Shown: positions 1 to 6,862, counted from the first letter of the stretch. The stretch is DNA of 19,100 nt from an uncultured Clostridia bacterium (GCA_934230055.1 CAKQEE010000007.1:1-19100), one strand, 5' to 3'. Numbers and translations are program-made. Notes: a model not told the origin generated them from the letters alone.

Positions 1-1
1 G

Positions 2-31
2 ACTATCAAGTATTTCTCCGAAATTAAATAA
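2..31 (+). CDS. possible 3' end of a gene cut by the window edge
   Basis: A reading frame open from the window edge ends in TAA at 29-31 and gives the tail TIKYFSEIK. The other two forward frames also stop within 35 bases, so the frame choice is a guess. The support is positional: a strong intrinsic terminator on the same strand begins about 20 bases later, which implies that a + strand gene ends here. No function can be given. Confidence 0.25.
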   Translation, partial: TIKYFSEIK

Positions 32-50
32 TTAAAGAGTAAATAAACCT

Positions 51-87
51 AAACCCCTCGGGAGAGCGTTTCGCCCGAGGGGTTTTT
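51..87 (+). terminator. strong intrinsic terminator
   Basis: A 12-bp perfect stem (AAACCCCTCGGG at 51-62, CCCGAGGGGTTT at 74-85) encloses an 11-nt loop and runs into a T tract at 83-87. It should end transcription coming from the upstream gene. The A tract on the left arm means it could also act weakly on the opposite strand, for the lipoprotein gene that ends at 267. Confidence 0.85.
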
Positions 88-88
88 G

Positions 89-148
89 CGCGTTGTTGTG
101 CTGCGCGTTGTTATGTTGCGCGTTGTTATGTTGCGCGTTGTTGTGTTG
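89..148. repeat. 15-bp tandem repeat, 4 copies
   Basis: Four head-to-tail copies of CGCGTTGTTRTGYTG at 89-103, 104-118, 119-133 and 134-148, followed by the start of a decayed copy (CGCTTTCTG). Copies 2 and 3 are identical; copies 1 and 4 differ from them at one or two positions. It lies directly after the terminator and outside any supported gene. The remaining bases up to 266 show no gene. Confidence 0.85.
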
Positions 149-266
149 CGCTTTCTGTTTGTTTTTGCGTAGTAAAAGTATCGCGTTTGCATTGATGTCC
201 GCGCCGTAAAGAATTAGAAATTCTCGCGAAAAGATAAACCGCGAAAGCTTGCAAAAACCTATGCGG

Positions 267-962
267 CTACATAATTTCCCTTACGGCGAGGACTTCTCCC
301 GTCGCGCCGTTAAGAAGAATTGCTTTTAACTTGTCGTTGCCCTCCGCAAAACCGATGTACCAGAACGCGGCTCCGTCTTTAACGATAACGCGCGCGTAAA
401 TTTCGGCGGTAAACTCGCCGTTGTCGTTTCTGTAATTTTGTATAAGCGATGGCTGGCTTTTTTCAAGCGAAGCAAGTGCCGAAGAAAAGCTCATGGTGTT
501 TTCGGGGAGTTGGGATTTAAAAAGGACCATTTCTCTTTCCGCGCCCGTAACGATTTCCACGCTGAATTCTTTAAGAGAAAACCCCTCAATCTCTATGTGC
601 GCGCACAGCACGCCCGTAAGCGGATTGAGTTTGAAAGTCGATTTATATTCTTCGCCGTTATAAATCATCACAACCGAGCGGTCGGCGGACTCCGCTTCCG
701 CGCCTTTAAGGGTAAAAGAAAGCGCGTAAACGCGTGTTCCCGCTTTGCCATCGTTTAAGAATGGTTCTTCCTTAAAACCGTACGCCGCGGAAACTTCTAT
801 CTTATCGCTTTCCCCGCGGAAAACGTCCGAACGCAGTTCGCTTACATAACGAGTGAGGTCGCTTTCCTTTTTGCACCCGCAAAACAGCGCGGAAAAAAGA
901 ATCATAACGGCCGCCGAAACCGCGGCGACAAGGCGAAAACTAAATTTGACCGAATTTTTCAT
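267..962 (-). CDS. putative lipoprotein of unknown function
   Basis: The product is 231 residues. The start at 962 was chosen because MKNSVKFSFR begins a classic export signal: basic residues, then a hydrophobic stretch to about residue 27, then Cys28-Gly-Cys30-Lys-Lys. A GGGAGA ribosome binding site lies just upstream, whereas the longer open frame adds 129 residues of non-signal-like sequence. Cys30 is the likely lipidation site, although Phe at -3 makes the lipobox (FCGC) atypical. The mature part is rich in beta-type segments and ends with a region around AFWYIGFAEGNDK followed by LLNGATGEVLA. That end loosely recalls PepSY-like ends, but I do not recognise the family. It is transcribed divergently from the next gene. 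I see no strong promoter on this strand. A cell-surface location is inferred; the function is unknown. Confidence 0.75.
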   Translation of the reverse strand: MKNSVKFSFRLVAAVSAAVMILFSALFCGCKKESDLTRYVSELRSDVFRGESDKIEVSAAYGFKEEPFLNDGKAGTRVYALSFTLKGAEAESADRSVVMIYNGEEYKSTFKLNPLTGVLCAHIEIEGFSLKEFSVEIVTGAEREMVLFKSQLPENTMSFSSALASLEKSQPSLIQNYRNDNGEFTAEIYARVIVKDGAAFWYIGFAEGNDKLKAILLNGATGEVLAVREIM

Positions 963-1038
963 AAAAATATCTCCCACCGTAAAATTATGCCGAAAGCTTT
1001 TGTAATAGTACTGATTATCTTTTTTTAAGCGGAAAGAG

Positions 1039-1067
1039 TTGATTTTTAGGCGTGCGTTTGGTAAAAT
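1039..1067 (+). promoter_or_regulatory. sigma-A type promoter for the 1219 gene
   Basis: -35 TTGATT at 1039-1044 and -10 TAAAAT at 1062-1067, separated by exactly 17 bp. It lies about 150 bp before the GTG start at 1219, so the transcript would carry a 5' leader of about 145 nt. I found no recognisable riboswitch in that leader. Confidence 0.6.
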
Positions 1068-1218
1068 AAAAAAGAAGTTTACTCTTATGCGCGCGGCGCG
1101 TTTATCGAGGCGCGCGCGGATAAACCAAAAAAGGGCGCAAAGATTAGGTCCTTTGCGGTATCCGATGATATTTACGGGAGCGGGCAGCTTTGCAAGGACG
1201 AAACGGGAGAAAGAGAAA

Positions 1219-1878
1219 GTGAAAAAATTGATACTTAAAACCGCGGCGATTACGCTTGCCGCCATAATACTTGCGGGCGCGCTGTTGTTCGGCGGGCTGT
1301 GGCTGTTTTCGCCCGTAACGCTTGCAAAAATCGCGCAGGATTTGGGCAACGATTCCGCCGCGACGAGTTTTTACGCACGCGGCTACGATTTATCGGGCAA
1401 ATACGAGGATTTGCACGCTGTTTGCGCCGTGCTTGACGAACACGAAAATCCCGAGCTTGCCGTGAAATATCTTGAAAAATTCGTACAAGACGAAAACTTT
1501 ACCAAATATTTTATAACCGGCGAAGTTGCGGAAAAGGAAGGAAAATACGCCCCCGCTTACTATGCGGGTAAGTACGCCGTGGCTACTTTTATAGTTTACG
1601 GTGCGGAACGCGCCGCAACGCTTTGCGCGGAGCTTGCTTTCGGCAAGTATTACGGAAACGACGAATGGTCTAACGTGGCGCAGGGGATAATCCGCGCGCC
1701 GTATTCTTTTTACGATTGTTTCGGCGCCGTTCTTTCGGACGGCAGGCTTTCGCTTTCCCGCGCGGATCTTAACATAATCAAAGAAAAAATAACTTCCGTG
1801 GAAGTTACGTACGACGACGATTACAAAGCCGCCGATTTAAAAGCGGTGCAAGAGCTTTTGAAAGCATTGCCTGAATAA
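1219..1878 (+). CDS. membrane-anchored protein with TPR-like helical domain
   Basis: The product is 219 residues from a GTG start at 1219, preceded by GGGAGA at 1205-1210 with 8-nt spacing. An ATG-type start further upstream would add 60 very basic, non-signal residues. Residues 1-31 form a single transmembrane helix with a short basic N-terminus (KKLILKTAAITLAAII then GALLFGGLWLF). The rest is predicted extracytoplasmic. Residues about 45-100 contain paired-helix patterns (YARGYDLSGKYEDLHAVCA, NPELAVKYLEKFV) that resemble tetratricopeptide repeats, which usually mediate protein-protein contact. No catalytic motif is visible. It faces the lipoprotein gene divergently, and both products would sit at the outer face of the membrane, so a shared role is possible but unproven. 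The family is not recognised. Confidence 0.7.
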   Translation: MKKLILKTAAITLAAIILAGALLFGGLWLFSPVTLAKIAQDLGNDSAATSFYARGYDLSGKYEDLHAVCAVLDEHENPELAVKYLEKFVQDENFTKYFITGEVAEKEGKYAPAYYAGKYAVATFIVYGAERAATLCAELAFGKYYGNDEWSNVAQGIIRAPYSFYDCFGAVLSDGRLSLSRADLNIIKEKITSVEVTYDDDYKAADLKAVQELLKALPE

Positions 1879-1892
1879 TTTTATGCCGATTG

Positions 1893-1924
1893 CCGCCGCG
1901 AAGTTTTCTTTTTCGGCGGTTTTT
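1893..1924 (+). terminator. intrinsic terminator after the 1219 gene
   Basis: A 6-bp GC stem (CCGCCG at 1893-1898, CGGCGG at 1914-1919) with a 15-nt loop and a T tract at 1920-1924. It lies 14 bases after the stop codon. The loop is long for its stem, so termination may be partial. Confidence 0.6.
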
Positions 1925-1980
1925 ATTACCTTAAATCGGTGCGCGGGGCGGCGCGAAACCGCCGCAAATTTTACGGTGTG

Positions 1981-2160
1981 CTTCGATGCGGTGTGCGCTT
2001 CGGCGTATGCGGTGCGCTTCGATGCGGTGTGCGCTTCGGTGCGGTGTGCGCTTCGGCGTATGCGGTGCGCTTCGATGCGGTGTGCGCTTCGGTGCGGTGT
2101 GCGCTTCGGCGTTTGTGGTGCGCTTCGCCGTATGCGGTGCGCTTCGCCGTATGCGGTGCG
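1981..2160. repeat. GC-rich minisatellite of alternating 17- and 19-bp units
   Basis: Ten head-to-tail units all begin with CTTCG (the first base of each follows GCG). Type A is 17 bp (CTTCGATGCGGTGTGCG, or with GGTGCGG). Type B is 19 bp (CTTCGGCGTATGCGGTGCG and close variants). The order is A, B, A, A', B, A, A', B', B'', B''. A, A' and B together make a 53-bp higher-order unit, seen at 2017-2069 and 2070-2122. A decayed unit follows from 2161. Units lack stop triplets in the forward frames, so overlapping open frames across it are artefacts. The array occupies most of the gap between 1878 and the CPBP gene and ends 38 bases before its start codon. The gap also holds the terminator at 1893-1924 and nothing else I can name. 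Confidence 0.9.
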
Positions 2161-2198
2161 TTTCGGCGCAGGTGTTCCGATAAAAAGGATTTTATAAT

Positions 2199-3332
2199 AT
2201 GAACTTTTTGCAGATAAAAAACGAAACCTCCGCGGCGGGGGCGATATATACTTTCGGAATAATTTCGTATTTTCTTTTGTCGCTTGTCGGCGGGGCGATT
2301 TTATCCGTTTTGCATTGCGAGGGCTTTGCAAAAACCGCCGTATCTTCGCTTTTTGCCGCGGCGGCACTCGGCGGTGTTTCCCTTTTATCGGGAAAAGTTT
2401 ATCGCACCGCAGAAGGGGAAACCGCGGCGTTCGGGAAAAATCCTACGCGCGGCGGGGATAAGAAAGGAGATAAAAACACGCCTTGCGGCGGATTTGCGGG
2501 GCTGAAAGAAATTTGCGGATATAAAAAATTTTCTCTCGTGTATATAATCGTCGCGGCGCTTATCTCCGCGGGGATTTTTGCGGGTTTCGGGTTTATAAAC
2601 AGCGCGTTCACCGGCTTTTTGGCAAAGCTCGGCGCAAAAATTCCGCAGTCCGAAATAACGATGAACGGTTTTGCGGAGTACGCGATTCTCACGCTGTCGC
2701 TTGCCGTTATCCCGGCGTTGACGGAAGAAAGCTTTTTCCGCGGCGCGCTCGCGTTCGGCTTTTCGGAAAGGAATATTTTTGCGGGGGCGGCGCTTTCGGG
2801 GCTTATTTTCGCGCTGTATCACTGCTCTCTTACGCAACTGTTGTATCAATTTATTTACGGCGCGTTTTTATACGTGCTTGCCGTAAAAGCGGGCAGCGTC
2901 ATTCCCTGCGTTATAGCGCATTTTCTTAATAATTTCGCGGTTTTAACGATTACCTTTTTTAATGCGGAAGTAAACTTATATTCGCCCTTTCTCATCGTTT
3001 GCGGGCTTGCGGCTTTGGCGGTTGCCGCCGCGATACTCTTTTTATACGGTAGGTCAGCCCGCGGCGATAAAACGGACGGCAATTTAAAAAGCGACAGAGA
3101 AGCAAGCGGCGAAGCCGAAAAGAAAATCGGCGGGGAAGCGAGCCGAATAACCGAAGAAAAAGCCGATGAAAAAAACAACGAAAAAAACAGCGGAAAAAAC
3201 GACGGAAAAAGCGACGGAAAAAGCGGGGCGAGAAAAGCGAAAGCGGGCGACGTTATAAAGGACTTTTTGTTGCCGTTCGGCATAATCGGTGTGCTTGCTA
3301 CCGCGGCGACGGGGATTTTGAGCGTGTTATGA
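2199..3332 (+). CDS. CPBP-family intramembrane metalloprotease
   Basis: A polytopic membrane protein of 377 residues with the three CPBP (Abi/Rce1) signatures. Motif 1 is EESFFR at 176-181, motif 2 FALYH at 204-208, motif 3 HFLNN at 241-245. The Glu pair and the two His are the expected metal and catalytic residues. Bacterial members cleave substrates within or near the membrane; substrates are mostly unknown. Hydrophobic segments lie near 16-38, 46-63, 112-134, 160-175, 190-207, 215-232 and 262-284. Two polar inserts are unusual: residues 70-110, and a charged Lys/Gly/Asp/Glu tail at 285-350 with tetrapeptide repeats, followed by a final hydrophobic helix at 353-375. The start has AAGGA at 2185-2189. 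The stop overlaps the rlmH start (ATGA), so the two are translationally coupled. The family call is secure; the role is not. Confidence 0.88.
   Translation: MNFLQIKNETSAAGAIYTFGIISYFLLSLVGGAILSVLHCEGFAKTAVSSLFAAAALGGVSLLSGKVYRTAEGETAAFGKNPTRGGDKKGDKNTPCGGFAGLKEICGYKKFSLVYIIVAALISAGIFAGFGFINSAFTGFLAKLGAKIPQSEITMNGFAEYAILTLSLAVIPALTEESFFRGALAFGFSERNIFAGAALSGLIFALYHCSLTQLLYQFIYGAFLYVLAVKAGSVIPCVIAHFLNNFAVLTITFFNAEVNLYSPFLIVCGLAALAVAAAILFLYGRSARGDKTDGNLKSDREASGEAEKKIGGEASRITEEKADEKNNEKNSGKNDGKSDGKSGARKAKAGDVIKDFLLPFGIIGVLATAATGILSVL
3182..3229 (+). repeat. 12-bp tandem repeat inside the CPBP gene
   Basis: A-rich units of 12 bp ending in CGG (copies end at 3193, 3205 and 3217, then a partial copy) encode a Lys-Asn/Ser-Asp/Ser-Gly tetrapeptide repeat (SGKNDGKSDGKSG). 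Because the unit is a multiple of 3, copy-number change would lengthen or shorten the hydrophilic tail without a frameshift. Confidence 0.75.
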
Positions 3333-3799
3333 TAAAGCTGAATTTGGTTTGCGTGGGCAAGGTTAAAGAAAAATATTTCGCGGAAGGCATTGCGGAGTAC
3401 GCGAAAAGACTTTCCCGCTATTGCGATTTCAAGATTACGGAAGTGGAAGAAGAAAACTTCAAAAAGGCGGAAGAGGGCGAAATAAACGTTATAAAAGAGC
3501 GCGAAGGGGCGCGTATTTTGCCGCACCTTAAAGGTTACGTTTTCGTTTCCGCGATAGAAGGAAAAAAGTATTCGAGCGAAAGTTTTGCGAAAAAGCTTAA
3601 AAAAGCGGCAGACGAGCGCGGCGTGGTTACATTCGTTATAGGCGGATCTTACGGCGTTGCGGAAGAGGTGAAAGGGCGCGCGGACGAGCTTGTTTCTTTT
3701 TCGGATATGACCTTTCCTCACACGCTGTTCAGACTTATGCTTACGGAGCAGCTTTACAGGGCGTTTTCCATTTCGGCAGGCACGGCGTATCATAAATAG
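3329..3799 (+). CDS. rlmH: 23S rRNA (pseudouridine1915-N3)-methyltransferase
   Basis: The product is 156 residues, the usual length for RlmH. This SPOUT-class enzyme uses S-adenosylmethionine to methylate N3 of pseudouridine 1915 in helix 69 of 23S rRNA on assembled ribosomes. The SAM-binding trefoil-knot signatures are clear: FVIGGSYG at 102-109, FPHTLFRLMLTEQLYRAF at 129-146 and the C-terminal YHK at 154-156. The N-terminus (KLNLVCVGKVKEKYF) is also typical. The start ATG overlaps the stop of the CPBP protease gene by 4 bases, so expression is coupled to it. The next gene begins 15 bases after the stop, giving a likely operon 2199-5078. Confidence 0.97.
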   Translation: MIKLNLVCVGKVKEKYFAEGIAEYAKRLSRYCDFKITEVEEENFKKAEEGEINVIKEREGARILPHLKGYVFVSAIEGKKYSSESFAKKLKKAADERGVVTFVIGGSYGVAEEVKGRADELVSFSDMTFPHTLFRLMLTEQLYRAFSISAGTAYHK

Positions 3800-3814
3800 C
3801 GCATATATTGCCCT

Positions 3815-4591
3815 ATGAACGTTTTAGATGAGCTTGACTGTTTTTATAAAAACTTCGGCGGCGAAAAGGGCGTTATAGGCAAAACGGAACTCGGCAAGCC
3901 TATATATTTTTTTGCGGTAAAAAAAACCGCGCGCCCCGTTATCGTCGCGCAGTATTCCATTCACGCGCGTGAATATATCTGTACCTATCTTGCATTAAAG
4001 CAGGCGGAGGATTTTTTTGAAAACGGCACTCACGGTACCGTGTATTTTATTCCCGCCGCTAATCCGGACGGAATTCGCATAGCCCTTACGAAGAATCCGC
4101 TTTACAAGGCGAATGCCCGCGGCGTGGATTTGAACGTGAATTTCGACGCGCGCTGGGGTACGGGCGAAAAGAACGTTTTTAATGCGGGGACGGAGAACTT
4201 TGTGGGCGAAAAACCTTTTTCAGAAAGCGAAACGCGCGCCTTGCGCGATTTTACCTTAAAAATTATGACCGATACGACTATAAGCTACCCCAGCAAGGGC
4301 GAGGAAATTTATTGGGAATTTCACCAAAACGGAAGGGAGAGAAAAAGGGATTACAGGGTAGCGAAAGCGGTTTCTTTATGCACGGGGTACCCCTTAAAAA
4401 GCGCGGGAAATTCGGCGGGCGGATATAAAGACTGGTGTATAGAAAGGCTTAAAATTCCCGCGCTCACGATAGAGGTAGGCGGCGAAGAGCTTTCTCACCC
4501 GATAAAAAAAGAGTATCTGGCGGAAATTTACGAAAAGAACAAGGACGTTTTAAGAGTCGCCGTTTCGGCATTGCGGAGTTTATCCGAATAA
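3815..4591 (+). CDS. M14-family zinc carboxypeptidase-like protein, third Zn ligand substituted
   Basis: The product is 258 residues, related to M14 peptidases of the gamma-D-glutamyl-diaminopimelate endopeptidase type, which trim cell-wall peptides. Visible signatures: zinc ligands His50 and Glu53 in SIHAREY, the substrate-pocket segment NPDGIRIA at 83-90, RGVDLNVNFDARWGTG at 102-117, and the catalytic glutamate in ALTIEVGGE (Glu220). The third zinc ligand normally sits in a Y-H-S-x-G-E motif before EIYW; here the segment reads SYPSKGEEIYW, with Pro159 (CCC at 4289-4291) where His (CAC or CAT) is expected. His170, eleven residues on, is unlikely to replace it. There is no signal peptide, so the protein appears cytoplasmic, as in peptidoglycan recycling. 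The start lacks a good ribosome binding site and lies 15 bases after rlmH, suggesting coupled translation. It may be inactive, or the base may be a sequencing error. Confidence 0.82.
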   Translation: MNVLDELDCFYKNFGGEKGVIGKTELGKPIYFFAVKKTARPVIVAQYSIHAREYICTYLALKQAEDFFENGTHGTVYFIPAANPDGIRIALTKNPLYKANARGVDLNVNFDARWGTGEKNVFNAGTENFVGEKPFSESETRALRDFTLKIMTDTTISYPSKGEEIYWEFHQNGRERKRDYRVAKAVSLCTGYPLKSAGNSAGGYKDWCIERLKIPALTIEVGGEELSHPIKKEYLAEIYEKNKDVLRVAVSALRSLSE

Positions 4592-4628
4592 AATCGCCGA
4601 ACGGGGGCGGGGTACAGATTAAAGCATT

Positions 4629-5078
4629 ATGGAAGAAAAATTTATGCGCGAGGCGATAAAAGAGGCGATTCGCGCAAGAGAAAAAGACGAAGTGCCGATA
4701 GGCGCGGTAATCGTTGCGGACGGAAAAATTCTTGCGAAGGCGCATAACCTTACCGAAAGCAGGCAGCTTCCCACCGCGCACGCGGAAATTCTCGCGATAG
4801 AAAAGGCGTGCAAAAAACTTAAAAGCCGCAGATTAGACGGCGCGGAAATGTACGTGACGTTAGAGCCTTGCGCCATGTGCGCGGGGGCGATAGCGGGGGC
4901 GAGAATGAAAAAGGTTTACTTCGGCGCGTACGAAAAAAAGAGCGGTTGCGCCGTGAGTTTATACCCTGTTTTGGAAATGAGCGGGCTTAATCATTGCACG
5001 GAGTTCGAGGGCGGCGTTTCGGAAAAAGAGTGTTCCGAAATGATAACGGAATACTTCAGGACAAAGAGAAACAAATAA
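4629..5078 (+). CDS. tadA: tRNA-specific adenosine(34) deaminase
   Basis: The product is 149 residues of the cytidine/deoxycytidylate deaminase fold. TadA converts the wobble adenosine of tRNA-Arg(ACG) to inosine. The zinc site is complete: His51-Ala-Glu53 (ligand and proton-shuttle glutamate) and Pro80-Cys81-Ala-Met-Cys84. The following segment GAIAGARMKKVYFGAYEKKSG is typical of TadA and separates it from other deaminases. The length is normal for bacterial TadA. The start is 37 bases after the peptidase gene; the only purine-rich patch (GGGGGCGGGG, about 4603-4612) is rather distant, so the ribosome binding site is weak. It is the last gene of the 2199-5078 run; a repeat element follows directly. 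Confidence 0.96.
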   Translation: MEEKFMREAIKEAIRAREKDEVPIGAVIVADGKILAKAHNLTESRQLPTAHAEILAIEKACKKLKSRRLDGAEMYVTLEPCAMCAGAIAGARMKKVYFGAYEKKSGCAVSLYPVLEMSGLNHCTEFEGGVSEKECSEMITEYFRTKRNK

Positions 5079-5081
5079 GAA

Positions 5082-5276
5082 AAGCCTTCTCCCTCGGGGG
5101 AAGCTTGTTGCGTTGCTTTTTTGTCATTCTGAAACGGGCAAGCCTTGACGGGTGGACAAAGCTTTCTCCTGCGGGAGAAGGGGGGGTGCGTAAGCGGTGG
5201 ATGAGGAGCTGCAAGAGATTCTTCGGGAGCAGGGGCAGGAAGCGCGGCTCGGAATGACGGATAAGAGATTCTTCGC
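5082..5276. repeat. dispersed palindromic intergenic repeat, copy 1
   Basis: The element starts 3 bases after the tadA stop. It contains a hairpin at 5082-5106 (AAGCCTTCTCCC against GGGGGAAGCTT), a block at 5125-5161 (CATTCTGAAACGGGCAAG, ending ACAAAG) shared with copy 2 at 6927-6962, and a second small palindrome near 5163-5182 (CTCCTGCGGGAGA core). A 47-bp block at 5214-5260 occurs inverted at 16496-16542 with 43 of 47 identical bases. AGAGATTCTTCG is repeated at 5214-5225 and 5265-5276. It holds no coding frame I would defend. Such clusters of small GC-rich palindromes between genes resemble the REP- or MITE-like repeats common in gut Clostridia. The first hairpin may also end tadA transcription. 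Bases 5277-5363 are AT-rich and show nothing further. Confidence 0.8.
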
Positions 5277-5363
5277 AACGCGCTTTCACTTGCGCAAAAA
5301 GTCGAAAAGAGTTTACTTAAAATTTACAAAAATATAAAAAGTATTTTATGTTCGGCTTATTGC

Positions 5364-5393
5364 TTGACATTTTATGTCTAAGTAGTGTATAAT
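5364..5393 (+). promoter_or_regulatory. consensus sigma-A promoter for the glycosyltransferase gene
   Basis: A perfect -35 TTGACA (5364-5369) and a perfect -10 TATAAT (5388-5393), separated by 18 bp. The start codon is at 5459, giving a leader of about 58 nt. It is the closest match to consensus in the window, so high basal expression is expected. Confidence 0.88.
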
Positions 5394-5458
5394 TAAGCTT
5401 ACTATATCTAAAAGATTCTTTTTGAATAAAAAGATAAGGAGCTCTTCGGAGAGATATT

Positions 5459-6754
5459 ATGCAGGTTTTGCAGGTTATTATAACGGTTTTAGGCGTAATT
5501 TTTACGCTTTTATATTGTTATCAGATTCTGTTTATCTTTATCGGCACTTGCCTCAAAAAGAAAAAATTTCCGGAAGCGAAAGAGGATCACACTTTCGCCG
5601 TTTTGATTTGCGGAAGAAACGAAGAAAAAGTTATAGGAAACCTTATAGACAGTATTCGTTCCAACGAATATCCGCAGGATAAGCTGAAAATTTTCGTTTG
5701 CGCGGATAATTGCAGAGAGGGCGATAAAACCGCGGAAATAGCCCGCGAAAAGGGTTGCACCGTTTACGAAAGGCAAAATAAAGAGTGCGTTGGCAAAGGC
5801 TACGCTTTAAGATTTTTGTTCGAGCAGATAGCGCGCGATTTCCCGGACTACGAGCCGGACGCGATTATGGTTTTCGACGCGGACAACGTTCTTACCAAAA
5901 ACTATATAAAGGAAATGAACAAGGCCTTGGATAGCGGCGTTCAGATTTGCACGAGCTACCGAAATTCCAAAAACTTCGGAACTAACTGGATAAGCGCGGG
6001 TGCTTCTTTAAGCTTTATTCGCGAGTGTCAGTTTTTCCATAAGCCGAAATCCATTCTTAAATTAAGCACGCACGTCGGCGGTACGGGTTTTTATTTCACC
6101 AAAGACGTTATGACGTTTAAGACGGGTTGGCCTTATACGATGATTACGGAGGACCTTGAATTTTCCGCCGCAAACACGCTGAAAGGAATAAAGATAGACT
6201 ATTGCGAAGACGCGGAATTTTTCGACGAACAACCTACGAAATTCAAAACCGCGTGGAAGCAACGTTTGCGTTGGGGGAAAGGCGGGCTTTTGGGCTTTTC
6301 GCTTTTCCATTCTTCATTGTTCGGTTCTTTTTTAAGAACTTTGAACTTTACTTATTACGAGTATTATTTTTCGAGATTTTTCCCCGTGGCGATATACTAC
6401 TTTTTCTCTTGCATCGCTTCGTGTATCATACATGTGGTGGCAAGGGCTTTGGAAGTGGTGAACGGGCATGCGATTGCGAGCGTGATATATTTCTTATATC
6501 CTGTGCTTGCAGCGTTTTTAACCACCTATCTATGGCTTTTTGCCGACGCTATGCTTGCGTGCATAACGAACTGGAAAAAGATAAGAGCTTCCACGGGTAG
6601 AAAAATTATGGCGATGTTCGCGCTTCCGCTGTTCAATATGCTTATAGCGGTTCCCACGAGCGTTGTCGCGCTCTTTAAAAAGGTTAAGTGGGTGCCGATA
6701 GAACACGATCAAAGCATAACACAGCAAGAGCTTGAAAGGAAAAAAGGTAAGTAA
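5459..6754 (+). CDS. membrane glycosyltransferase, family 2 (BcsA/HAS-like)
   Basis: The product is 431 residues with a GT-A catalytic domain facing the cytoplasm, tethered by an N-terminal helix (4-29) and C-terminal helices (about 306-330, 340-368 and 385-406). Catalytic signatures: the nucleotide-binding start FAVLICGRNEEKVIGNLIDS at 46-65, the metal-binding DAD at 140-142, the acceptor-side ED at 231-232 and QRLRW at 268-272. D, DxD, ED and QxxRW together mark the processive type that builds polysaccharides such as cellulose, hyaluronan or poly-GlcNAc; some relatives transfer single sugars to lipids. The sugar and the product cannot be deduced. The start has GGAGAG 5 nt upstream and AAGGAG further up. 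The gene stands alone, with its own consensus promoter and terminator, and is flanked by repeat copies 1 and 2. No partner polysaccharide genes are adjacent. Confidence 0.9.
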   Translation: MQVLQVIITVLGVIFTLLYCYQILFIFIGTCLKKKKFPEAKEDHTFAVLICGRNEEKVIGNLIDSIRSNEYPQDKLKIFVCADNCREGDKTAEIAREKGCTVYERQNKECVGKGYALRFLFEQIARDFPDYEPDAIMVFDADNVLTKNYIKEMNKALDSGVQICTSYRNSKNFGTNWISAGASLSFIRECQFFHKPKSILKLSTHVGGTGFYFTKDVMTFKTGWPYTMITEDLEFSAANTLKGIKIDYCEDAEFFDEQPTKFKTAWKQRLRWGKGGLLGFSLFHSSLFGSFLRTLNFTYYEYYFSRFFPVAIYYFFSCIASCIIHVVARALEVVNGHAIASVIYFLYPVLAAFLTTYLWLFADAMLACITNWKKIRASTGRKIMAMFALPLFNMLIAVPTSVVALFKKVKWVPIEHDQSITQQELERKKGK

Positions 6755-6813
6755 CGTCGCTTTCCGAAATTAAAATTTAACGATTAAAATTAAAAACTAA
6801 CGATTGAATTCAG

Positions 6814-6841
6814 AAAAACGCCGCTTCCCGCGGCGTTTTTT
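6814..6841 (+). terminator. intrinsic terminator of the glycosyltransferase gene
   Basis: The stem CGCCGC (6819-6824) with GCGGCG (6830-6835) is extended by A5/T5 pairing, with a 5-nt loop TTCCC and a run of six T at 6836-6841. It lies 60 bases after the stop codon. Confidence 0.9.
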
Positions 6842-6862
6842 GTTGTTAAAAGTTTGTGCGTT

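Noticed and set aside
1074..1218. Riboswitch in the leader of the 1219 gene
   Set aside because: No known riboswitch core or clear expression-platform hairpin could be recognised by eye.
1981..2160. CRISPR array
   Set aside because: Units are contiguous with no unique spacers, and there are no cas genes. It is a minisatellite.
1883..2202. Overlapping open frames of 65-104 codons with Arg/Cys/Ala-rich repeats
   Set aside because: All three forward frames are open because the 17/19-bp repeat units lack stop triplets. There is no ribosome binding site or protein-like composition.
1837..2367. - strand open frame of 176 codons
   Set aside because: It runs antisense through the minisatellite and the CPBP gene start, and its composition is repeat-derived.
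2855..3793. - strand open frame of 312 codons antisense to the CPBP gene and rlmH
   Set aside because: It overlaps two genes identified by motif and has no domain or start signal of its own.
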